Positions 11,259 to 21,714 of a stretch of DNA of 64,000 nt are shown piece by piece. The notes under the pieces were generated by a model. It saw only the letters and a list, made by a program, of their open reading frames with translations. It was not told where the DNA came from and ran no database searches. The stretch is from positions 13,056,485-13,120,484 of the forward strand of contig NC_041002.1 in assembly GCF_004193775.1 (NCBI RefSeq), written 5' to 3'. The position numbers and the translations under genes were made by a program. How positions within the stretch are numbered: the stretch's first letter is position 1; each line of letters opens with the position of its first letter. This stretch comes from Glycine soja. Its lineage: Eukaryota; Streptophyta; Magnoliopsida; Fabales; Fabaceae.

Positions 11259-11902
11259 GGATAAATAATCATTTTCATCGAAAAATATGTAAATCGCTGA
11301 CAAATTCATCGCTGAAAGATTAAAATTTAAAATTTGGGGGATATTTACCCTAAAATTATATTTTACCCTTAAATGAAACAAAATTTGGGATCTAACAAAT
11401 TAGTCTAATAGAAACATTATGATATTTAGGTTTAACAAAAAATTACTAACATTTATGTCTAATAAAAAAATTACTGGCATTTTGATACAATAGAAAATTA
11501 TTGACATTTTGGTCCAATAATGTTAACTTACTGATATTTTTGTCCAATGAAGACATATTGACATTTTGGTCCAAAATCAAAATTACTGACATTTTCGTTC
11601 AAAAAACAATTACAAACTTTTTCGTTTAATAAAAAATTATTGACACCTAGGTCCAATAATAGTAACTTATTAGCATTTTTGTCCAATCTATTCAGCATAA
11701 TCACGTTGACAATTAATTTTGTGACAAATTCATCCATCTGTGTCACACAAACTATTTTATTAACGATAATGAACGAATGTTAATGGCCGGATAAATTTTT
11801 TGCACTTTTTACATTTTTGGGAATGAAATTTTGAATTTAAATATTTTAGGAATCAATTTGTCAGTGATTTATACATTTAGGGATAAAAATGACTATTTAC
11901 CC
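11259..11902. mobile_element. Second Mutator-like TIR element, 644 bp
   Basis: The left end GGATAAATAATCATTTTC is inversely repeated at the right end, GACTATTTACCC finishing at 11902, with the match running for about 80 bp. The termini resemble those of the element at 6196-8982, so both belong to one family. The flanks share TAAAAAA, which may be part of a target-site duplication but is low in complexity. The interior is a degenerate tandem array of about 37-40 bp units containing TTACTGACATTTTNGTCC. No coding capacity. Confidence 0.6.
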
Positions 11903-12429
11903 TAAAAAATGCTATAATTTTGGAAGATATAACATTGCTCTTTTTAAATAGTGCAACAAACTATTAGTTTGACACGAGTTTGAAATCATACTTTGATGTC
12001 TACGACATACCATAATTTTAAGAGTTAATTATGATTGTCACTGATTTTGTTTCTTACAAATTTTAATTTTGTCTATAAACAAACTTTTTAGGTTTATGTT
12101 CCTATATTTTTCTCTAATAACAATTTCAGTCTCTATTGTCAAGTAATAGTATGTTAGCAACCTAGTGATTTATCATGCTATCAAAGAGTCTAAGAGTTCA
12201 ACTACATGTAATTTTTTTTAATAAATTGTATTTTTAATTCCTCATTAACTTGTCTAATAGCTTGGTTTAAAAATATGAGAAATTAAAAACACAATTTACA
12301 AAAAAAATGTTTCCACCCTTGTATTTGATAGTTAAGATAGTTATTACGTCATCAACTACACTAGTATTTGATAGCAAAGGTTAAAATTGTTAATAGAGAA
12401 AAAAATATAGAGACAAAACACAACTAAGC
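11903..12429. other. Intergenic, nothing recognised
   Basis: AT-rich DNA without a supported gene. Confidence 0.5.
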
Positions 12430-13034
12430 CCAAACTACAAATGAATAAGATGAAACAAAGCTAATCCCATAGAATCTTTTCGAAGTAAATGAATACACCT
12501 TACTGGTGAATCCCTTAAAATATGCAACCCTAGCTCCCAAGAATGAGCCATATTAGCTAAAAAAATAAGTTACACAATTAGGTTCCCTAAACTCATGCTT
12601 AATGTGCACATCCCAATCAAAGTCTAATAAAGTATGTATATATTCCACCATGGTTCTATACATATTGTTGTGATTAACAACCTTAACCACAAATTGAACT
12701 ACAACCTTGCATTGGAATCACGTTTCAAAATAAGTTTTCGAATACCATTTTCCCAAGCAACTTCAAGCATTGAACTCAATCCCCATAAATCTACTATAAT
12801 GATGTTTGAGGATCCTAAATTCCTTATGTACTTGTATGGGGTAGGCATGTAACTTTCTTCTTTGCTTACGTCCTCTAGATGATTTTCCTTCTTCTCTAAA
12901 TAGTGCTTGAAACATCGGAGGGTAAGGTACCTACAAAAGACACTTTGACGCTCAAGTAAGATGTCAATTGAAAGCAATAAATGAGGGTAATAAATGAGAA
13001 TCAACAGTGTTTTACCTTGATATTCATGAGCCAT
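12430..13034 (-). pseudogene. Broken RNase H domain of a LINE-type element
   Basis: On the minus strand two overlapping frames encode pieces like the RNase H-like domain found at the C-terminus of plant LINE polyproteins and related domesticated genes. The piece at 12699-13034 includes IIIVDLWGLSSMLEVAWENG and IRKLILKRDS, which fit the helix and strand around the second acidic residue. A second frame at about 12540-12700 gives DVHIKHEFREPNCVTYF, which fits the HxxREaNxvAD motif, with the Asp lost. Frame changes and lost residues show decay. No reverse transcriptase region is adjacent. Confidence 0.55.
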
Positions 13035-14500
13035 TTATACACCTTGGCGAGCCTTGGAGCTATGGCCCTTTCCCAAGATTACCTCTTTAGGTAATGCATA
13101 TGTAATTATCATTAGGGAAATGGTCTTATTCCTAATGATTTTTTAATAAATAATCTTGGTTGTTTTTCCCTTAAGCTGGTTATCACAGGTTGGATGGGAT
13201 GTGTTAGGTATCTGGCTGGGTCGAGTACTTGATACTACGGAAGGGTATCATGTATTCGACTAGGCTGAGTGTCTGATACTACCAAAGGGTATTAGGTATT
13301 CAGCTAGATCGAGCACCTGATGCCATAGAAGGGTATCAAGTGAGCATATGGCACTATCGAAAGGTATCAAACATTTGGCTAGGCCGAACACCTGATGCAA
13401 CATGAGATCTAGGTGGAAATAGTATTCGGGAATTTATCTATAGAAGATGTTTTTTTAGGAAACATTATAACTATGGTTCTCAAGTATTCGGCTTCGCCGA
13501 GTACCTAATACCTTCAAACATGGTAAACATGGGAAGATTCGAGTCATAGTCCTTGAGTATTCGGCCTCGTTGAAAACTTGGTCTTTCAGGCAATAGAGCC
13601 CAAAGGAAATGGAGTTAGTGTTAGGTATTTGGTTTAGCCGAATGCCTGATACTAATGTTTCAGTATCTTGAAGATTTTTTCGGGGTATTTTCGAGTATTC
13701 ATATAGGTCGAATACCTATCCGGTATACCTTACGAAACCACCAATCCACTAACCTTCTGGACCTCTGAACACTATAAAGAGTTCTTTTCTAGGGATAAAG
13801 CGATATAGAGAAGACATAGGTCAGAAGCCATGTTGTAATTATATATCATTAGCTTTTGATTCTTAGCCTATACTCTCTTGATTTGTAGAGCCAAATCTAT
13901 CTAGCCATAGAGAGTCTATAAACATCTTCTTATAGGGAGCTTATTGATTGGTTTTCCCTATGATATATATTAGGTATTTGACCAAATATGACCCGTTTAG
14001 GATAGGGAAACTCAAAAGAGTAATCAGGGGATTGCTGCATCTGAAGGTTAAGAGTGACCACAACATGTTGCTGAGAGGGTCAAGTAGTAGTTGCTACTGA
14101 GGGTTCAAAACTTGGAGAGACTTTTTGAAAGAATACTTGGATAAATAGCTCAGGCTTAGAGAATACTGGGGTGTAGGAGTTTGGTGATACTTTAGTAAAG
14201 AAAGAATATCAAGTTAGTTCTTGTGTTAGTCGAAATCCTATAGTTGTAGGGTTTGGACATAGCCTAGGTGGGGTGCACTAGGATAATTCATTTGTGTGCT
14301 TTATTCTTCTTATTGCTTTTGATCTGTGTTTTTTTTTTTTTTGAATTATTACCTTGAACGGCTTGGTTTTTAAATGTTTATCTCTTTGATATAAAATCTT
14401 TTTAAGCTTGCTCTAATTGTTTTGCACGATCAAAAGCTTACGCCTACTCATTGTTTTGAATTGAAAAAAAAATAGATTCTATCTATCCTAAATCTGATAT
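13035..14500. other. Repeat-rich, LTR-like region
   Basis: It contains the palindromic tandem at 13206-13720, followed by sequence at 14000-14300 whose phrases (GTAGGGTTTGGACATAGCC and GGGGTGCACTAGGATAA) resemble retroelement leader DNA. I cannot find TG...CA ends with matching flanks, so no element is called. Confidence 0.35.
13206..13720. repeat. 44-bp tandem with recurrent palindromes
   Basis: About three units of 44 bp run from 13206 to 13338, each with a GTATTC-type half, a GAGTACC-type half, and GATACTACNGAAGGGTATC. The palindromic core, consensus GGTATTCGGC then GCCGAATACC around a short loop, recurs at about 13371, 13483, 13557, 13625 and 13697 outside the strict tandem. The clearest hairpin is AGTATTCGGC, TTC, GCCGAGTACC near 13483. 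Confidence 0.7.
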
Positions 14501-16495
14501 TTTATGAGTAGCTTATGAAGTAGTATAGATGAGAGTTTTTTTGTAGGGTTATTGTAGGAAAACTATTTTATGCACAATACTATTAAAGGATAATGTTTGC
14601 TCTCAAACTAAGCTTCTTGAAGTTGGTATTCTGATATATCTTAAAACTTCATAAGATGAGTGTTCTTTTGGAGAGAAAAAATCATAGTTGATTAAATGTT
14701 ATTGTTCAACTTTCTTCTAGTGACCTCCTGAATTTGTAAATGTCATATTTTATAAGTAGGTTTGAAAGGAAATTTTTTCGTTATTGTTTTAAAAGGAAAA
14801 TGAAATTAGATAATGAATTAAGAAAAATATTCCACATAAATTATGTGTGAAGAAGATGAATAAATTTCCAATAAGTTAAGGATAAGTTTAAAAAAATATT
14901 ATAAATTTAATGCAAATAATTAAGTTAATTAATTTTCTTAATAAGAATAAATAAATTAATTATATCTTAACGGAAGGATAAATATTGAGGAAAAATCTGC
15001 TCAGGTTCTTAGTCTAGAACTATTGACAATTTCTAATAGATTGTGCCGATGTGAGAAAAGAGAGAAAAAGACAATAACAGAGTCTACTTTATGGGGCGGT
15101 ATCAAAAATTTAATTTGGGTGTCAATCTCTTGTAACCACTACTAATGGAAAAGGTAGAAAAAGTTGGGGTAGCGTGTTTAGTATCCAAAGCTTTAAAGGG
15201 TAACTCTATGTTGAGAATATATTCTATCTTTAACAGTTCATTGGCTGGTTCACATGAGTTGAAAGCTGGCAAAAAAAAATAAAATTATAGTTGACATGCA
15301 CCACCTCTGGTGTTATACGCCAACAATTGATACTCAATTTGTGATGTGAAGCCAATGAAATTAAAGATTATTATAATTTATAGTGGGTTCTTTCTAATTT
15401 CTAGACATCTTTTAGCGTATTATTCTGGGGATCAACATCGAACTTGGAAGATTTCTTTCCCTTGTTGATCACACTGCAACCACATATTTGCTTCACCAAT
15501 CAATTCATGTTTTGAGATGCCTAAATATCTTATATTAATAGAACTACCATTCCATTATAAGCATATTTGCTTCATTGATAAATGTAATAATTCCGAAGTT
15601 ACATACTGTATAAGAGTAGCAACCGTGTAGATTAAGTCGTGTAAGATTATTTTTCATTAATTATTTAGCTATCTTGAGTTTAATTTCTCAATATGTAATC
15701 GAGTTAAATATTTTAAAAAGTAATTTTATTATTGATAATGGTCCTATTTAATTCGAGCATGATTTTTTTTTTTTTTGAAAACAAAGTATTCCAATAGATG
15801 AAAATTATGCAAGTATGACGTTAACCTTTCAAGGTGTAGACATTACTAAAACAGATTTTACTTCTTCCAACATTTTTTCCCGTATATACTGTAGTAGAAT
15901 TATCAATTATGAAAGATATCCAAGGTCTCAATCAAGAAAATATACCATATAATGAAGACGAGGGATTGTACTTTGTATGGGATGAGACTACCTCATTATG
16001 ACATATCGTGACTGACATATATCTGTATTTAGTACAAGAATTGTTGTTTGTAGGGAAGAAGTTCATAGGTAAAATGCAGTGAATGGGGGAGAAATGATGC
16101 AATAAGGGGAACAAACTGGTGGAACAGGGTGTCAATCGTCAACAATTTTTTGGAAGCTTTATAATTGTCGTCTTTTTCTAAAGAACTTAGCCAAAGGCAT
16201 AATCATGTGGTGGGTTGGTACTGTTTGCTATGATAGAGGTTCCTCCCCCTTCATTGAAACATTCAAAGCGAGTAAAAAGAACAATGATTTCCCACTCATT
16301 TGGGCTAACTCAAGGTTGAATATACTCATTAGGGTCATGGTCAACTTCTCTTTAATCCATTACTTTGACTCTCTTTTTGGGGCTTCTATGAACTTTCTTT
16401 GAAGTGTTTTTGTTTTTTTGGGGTAAAATGATAGTATTTTCTTTTTGGTTTGGTTGTAGAGTTTTGTTAATCAAGGGGAAGAGCAAAGGTTCTAA
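14501..16495. other. Intergenic, nothing recognised
   Basis: AT-rich DNA. Short ORFs of 65-67 residues at 15932-16135 (-) and 16205-16402 (+) have no recognisable motif and no sign of splicing or conservation. Confidence 0.5.
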
Positions 16496-16795
16496 GAGCA
16501 TCTCCAATGCAAGAAATTCATGAGTTTTTTAATCATTTTTTTGTGGTACCCGTATCAGTTTTTGTGATCTCGCAGTGTCATATCATTCATAAGAAACTCA
16601 TGAAATTTTACTCCAATACAAGAAATCGTAAAAAATCGCAAGAAATTCAAACATTAGAATTTCTTATATAATAAATTATTCTTAGCAATGAAGGAATTCA
16701 TTTTATCACATCACTATGCTCCAATGCAGAAAAACTCACAAGAAACTGTTGCTTAGCCTAAAAAATCATGGAAACACCTCTTATTGGAAATGCTC
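16496..16795. mobile_element. Tourist-like MITE, 300 bp
   Basis: The terminal inverted repeat GAGCATCTCCAATG at the left is matched by ATTGGAAATGCTC at the right (one mismatch plus an offset). Both sides are flanked by TAA (16493-16495 and 16796-16798), the TWA duplication expected for PIF/Harbinger-derived Tourist MITEs. The interior repeats phrases such as CAAGAAATTCATGAG and has no coding frame. Confidence 0.75.
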
Positions 16796-18055
16796 TAAGC
16801 TTTTAACTTGGAAATGTTGGAAAGGAGCCAAGTATATGTAGACACTACTAGACAGGAAAAGACCCCTATCGTTTTCAAGAAATCAGATAATATGGCAAGG
16901 CATAGATCGAATATGGTTCTATTTGACAAGAGCATGCCTAGCTACAATGACCACCGCACAAAATGATGCTATTTTTGTATAATTATCAATGATGTTACTT
17001 TGTGTACACAATTGCACAATTGTAAGTTCTAATTATCACCCTAATTACACAAGCAATACTGCTTAAAAAAAATTTAATTGGTACATTTATTTTTTTACAT
17101 TTTTAAGATAATGAACATTTTTTTGATTCATTTCTTATGAATTAGTTTAGTGTATTATAGTGCAATCTTGAGTCTGCGGTTGACAAGTAAGGAATAAAAC
17201 AAGTCATGAGAGAATAGATTTTGCAAGTTTGTGTAATCTATGTATTTGATACATTTATTTTAAGACTTAACTTTATGTTTTAAAGTTTGATTGGAGTTAA
17301 AAGTTTATTTAAATAATAAATTATTACATATTTTTAGAGACGATTATACTTGAGTCAAATAAAATTATTATATGATTATTATATATAAGCAACAAAATTT
17401 TCCTTGGACAATTTAACGTAACAATATATTTCTAAAATTGAATAACACTAGCTAAATTAAAACACTTTGTGTCATTTGATTTTCATGTCCGATGACATCT
17501 TTTGGTAAAGATTATATAAGTGTTTTTTCACAAAAAATAATCATGCTCAAGCCAAGATTATTATGAACAAAAAAAAATTCTTCCCTTATATATTTAACAC
17601 ATTTGGTGATATAATATTACTATTATATATTTTTATTCACAAATAAAAAATAATACCAAAAAATTTGCAATCATTCAGTCATCTTGTTGATTCAACTGAG
17701 TTACAATCTCTTGATTATTACTATTATATTTTAAACAGACTACGTACTCTATCAATTTTTTTAAAGAAACTTATTATTTAAATGGTCTAAATTATACAAT
17801 TTTATCTTTTTTTTAAATACAATTTTAACTAAAAAAAATATTCGCCGAACTTATTTTGTATATAATCTATGTCAACTAGCATATTCAATGAGAACTAAAT
17901 ATTAGCCTATTAGGTCATAAATCTTGAAAATCGTTTGACTTAATGCCCTCACTAAAATAATGAAAAATTTTCTTTTTTAATTACCTCTAGAAGGTGTGCA
18001 CATTCTTTCGTGCCTTAAAGGTTATAATTTTATATTGTTGTCAGGTTATAGGTAT

Positions 18056-18058
<3 letters not shown>

Positions 18059-18104
<46 letters not shown>
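18059..18104. repeat. (TA)n microsatellite
   Basis: Uninterrupted TA dinucleotides over about 46 bases. Confidence 0.95.
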
Positions 18105-18106
<2 letters not shown>

Positions 18107-19649
18107 TTTTATTGATTATTATATTTAGTGAAAATTTTCTTTTCAATTATATTTTTTTATAAGAATTGAAGTTTTTTTTTTTTGGATTGCTATAAGAATT
18201 TAACTTGAAATCTTGTTAAAATAATTTAAATGTAATACCACTTAAACCAACGGTATGTAAAAAAAAAAAAAAAAAAACACTTAAACCAGACGCAAAAATT
18301 TAGTCTATATTAAAATTTGGATTAAGAAGAATATGAAATTGTTAGAGAAAAACTGTTTGGGAATTGGGACACACAATTTCTACACTAATAAATTTTGTAT
18401 ATATTGACAAAGTAATTAGTCAACTAGTGTGGAGATTCCTATTGTAATATTTTATGTAAAAAGTATTTAATTGAAAGTTGCAAGAATAATATAAAGTCAG
18501 CATGTATAAAAAAAATTCTTGAAGAATCATATATGCTCAGATATTGGTTGAATAAAAAGCCAAAGAATAATGTATACTTCAATTTAGTATGCCAATAAGA
18601 AAGACATATAATAGAATAATGTTATTTGATATATAAATAATCATTACATCTTCATTTGAACCAATGTATAGTACCTTGTTCTCGGCATGTAAGTAAGCAC
18701 TCACTCGACCAAAACAAAGAATCCTTATATAAATCATAATCCATAAAAGATGTTATCTCAAAAATTAATAATAAAAAAATCATAAAAGATATCGTTATGC
18801 TCTCCCATGTGTAACTTTATTTTGTGTAATGATTGTTAGATTGAGGCCGTATGCATGCCCGCATATCGTATCACTAATTTCGTTAGAAATTAAAAGAGAA
18901 TGATTACCTACACCCCTGTAATTCTAAAAATTAATGATCAGTATTCGAGATTATTTTAAAAGAAAAAAAAACTATGCACTAGATATTATAAAATAATTTT
19001 ACGTTCATTTAATCATAATTCAACCTATAAGATTATTTTATTAATTTTTATAATAATTATTTTAAAAATTATAACTCAACATGTATAATTTGTTACTAAA
19101 TAATAATATAAAATTATTTTATATTATTAATATATAATCATTAAAATCTTAATATTATATTACGAATCCCGCAATATCTTTAGATAAACATTTTTTCTTT
19201 TCAACCATAAAAAACTAAATCGGACATATTAAATAAAAAAGAGATCAAAAGAATATTTTAGCCTTCAATTAATAAATATACATTTTTCTGAATAACAAAC
19301 ATACATAAGTTATATATGGTATTGTATATTTATTTTATAAATATAATTTTATTTATTTAACTTAAATGCACATATTATATATAATATCATATCCATTTAA
19401 TAATTAGATATACATGAGGCTAACTCAAGGTAAATTACTAACAATTTTTTCTTCCATAGATTACCGTGAACCTAACTATAATTAAATTTGAATTTGATGT
19501 TTATGTATAATATAAAATAGTTTTATATTATCTTTTAATTATTTTGATTGAATAATTTCCTAAAATTATTTTACACGTATATGACTCTTTTCTCATAAAA
19601 TTTTATATCTATATATTAATTAACCATACATTTAGTTAATAAATGTAAG

Positions 19650-19680
<31 letters not shown>

Positions 19681-19949
19681 TTTTCTATTTATATTAAATA
19701 AAAATAATAATGCCTTTTAAACTTATATATATATATTAGTTATATAAATATACAACTTTTTGATAGCATAAATGTACAATAATACACTATTTAAAATGCA
19801 GTAAGCTAAGCCTATTCTAATTTTATCTATTTAATTTATAAACTTTATTTTTATATATAATTAGTAATTTAATTACAATGAATTAAACCCACTGTAAATA
19901 AATGTCGTATGTGTGTTAGTTAGTTAAATATATTATATGTATTATTTTA

Positions 19950-19953
<4 letters not shown>

Positions 19954-19996
<43 letters not shown>
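19954..19996. repeat. (TA)n microsatellite
   Basis: Uninterrupted TA dinucleotides over about 43 bases. Confidence 0.95.
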
Positions 19997-19999
<3 letters not shown>

Positions 20000-20783
20000 A
20001 AAATACATAATATACATGTTTTAATATGATGTTTATAATAGTTTACATATATATAACATTTTTTTAATATATTAAATATCCTAGGTAAAACTAGGAAGCA
20101 CAATAAATAAGGTCTGTTTAGAATACTATAGTATCCATTCCCATACCTAAATTTTCTGGTACTCATCCTCGTCATCATATTAATAGGATAACAACTTTAA
20201 TTCTCATCAATTATTACAAATTAATTGAAAATTCACTCTTAAACTATTCAAATAAATTAAAAATTCACCCTTAAACCATCTAAACATAACATTTTAAAAA
20301 AATCAAACATAACCTTAAGTTGTTTAAACTCAAATTATAACTAAACAACATTATAAACATACTCATGGGACATTATCATTTTTTAAATAATGAATTAGCT
20401 ATTTTGTAGCATTTATGTAGTATTTATGCCTTCAAGTTATAGTGTCGATTTGCACAGTTTGCATCTAATTATTTCTCTAAATTTGCTCAAAACCCACTTT
20501 TTCATATAATATTTAAAAAATTAAACCCTGCTCATAAATTTTCTTGCTTATGTTGTTTTGGCATCACTTTCTTTTATTTTCACGTTTTCTATATCCTTGC
20601 TTCTCTTTTATCTTAGAAAGGAAATTATTCATTTCTTTAGCTTCAATGCTCCAACCGTTATATTATTTTTTTAAAATTCATGCCACTTTTACATTTACAT
20701 TCTACAATTATTTCCTTTTAATACATTAAATTCTAAATATTTAATTTTGATTCTTTGAAAATTTCATTTTAATCATTTTTTCA

Positions 20784-21180
20784 GCTAAACCAATCTCCTA
20801 TGTGTCCTCTGCCGTGGCCATGCCTTTCTTGGTGCCATCATCTCCAACGAATCATAACCATCGCAAGAGAACTTCCACTTCGACCTATGACACTCCACCG
20901 CTAAAGGTGGTTGACCCATCACGATTTTATGGGGAGTTAACATACGCGCCACCGCATCAACAACAACATTTGGTGTTATCTGGTGGAAAGGACGATTTGG
21001 GAGCTTTGGCTATGTTGGAAGATAATGTGAAGTTGAAGAGTCTCAAAACTTCACCTGGTCCAACTCAACTACACAAGCATAATTTTTTCTCTTCCGCCCC
21101 AAGAAAAGAAAAAAGTGGTTATGCTTTTTATTCTTCTTTTCTAGGTTATATTCTAATTAGAAGAAATCAATTGCGTGATT
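20784..21180 (+). CDS. Exon-like ORF, unidentified product
   Basis: A reading frame opens after a plausible splice acceptor (TTTTTTCAG ending at 20784) and runs to a stop at 21180; the first ATG in frame is at 20820. The first 90 codons look genuinely protein-coding: they are richer in G and C than the flanks and include RKRTSTSTYDTPPLKVVDPS and RFYGELTYAPP, followed by Gln/His-rich and Asp/Glu-containing stretches. Codons after about 21080 look like intron or UTR sequence, so the true exon probably ends earlier. No downstream exon was found before the Gypsy relic that starts near 21715. It may be a first exon of a broken gene or a captured fragment. I do not recognise the family. Confidence 0.35.
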
Positions 21181-21714
21181 AGGGATTTAGGGTTTGAGAA
21201 ACAAACCTCACCAGTGTTGGGAAGGTAAGGGCGACGATATCGTCGGGTTTGATTCTGGCAGTGACCAACTAGGCGGACTAGGGTGGTTGTGTGGTTGTGG
21301 TGGATGAGAAGAAAGGTGGGGGTGTTGATGTTGAAAAGAAGGATGATGATGATGGTGGTGTGGGCGTGTGGACCGTGGAGGCTGTCGTTGAAAAAATGAA
21401 GACAATGGTGTTTGGTGAAGGAGAAAGGTTGGAGAAGGAGAAAGATTAGAGATTAGGGTGTTTTATAATTTTTAAAATAAAATAAAGATATTGAAATTTT
21501 TTAATTTTCATTATGTTAAATTAATTATTTTAAAATTTAAAACACTAATAGAGTTAAACGTTTCAAACAAAAAATAAAAAAAGATCAAAATTGAACGTTT
21601 AAAACTTAATGTACCAAAATGACACAATTGTGAAACATAATGGATTAAAAATGACATTAAACCTATTTTTTTTCTTTGAAACCTATAGCAACCTATTGAA
21701 TTCTAATTTAAAGT
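21181..21714. other. Purine-rich stretch followed by AT-rich DNA
   Basis: Bases 21210-21450 are GGT/GGA-rich and give a His/Pro-rich minus-strand ORF (21208-21405) of low complexity. It could be UTR or coding sequence related to the ORF just upstream, but nothing fixes this. Confidence 0.35.

Larger units (their letters stand above)
16799..20783. other. AT-rich intergenic DNA
   Basis: Very AT-rich DNA with TA microsatellites at 18059-18104 and 19954-19996 and shorter runs near 19652-19674. I see no gene. The 78-residue minus-strand ORF at 19942-20178 reads through the TA run and is an artefact. Confidence 0.6.

Noticed and set aside
19942..20178. 78-residue minus-strand ORF ending in repeated YI
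   Set aside because: It is the translation of a TA microsatellite and AT-rich flank.
21208..21405. His/Pro-rich 65-residue minus-strand ORF
   Set aside because: Low-complexity reading of a GGT/GGA-rich stretch, without any motif or splice support.
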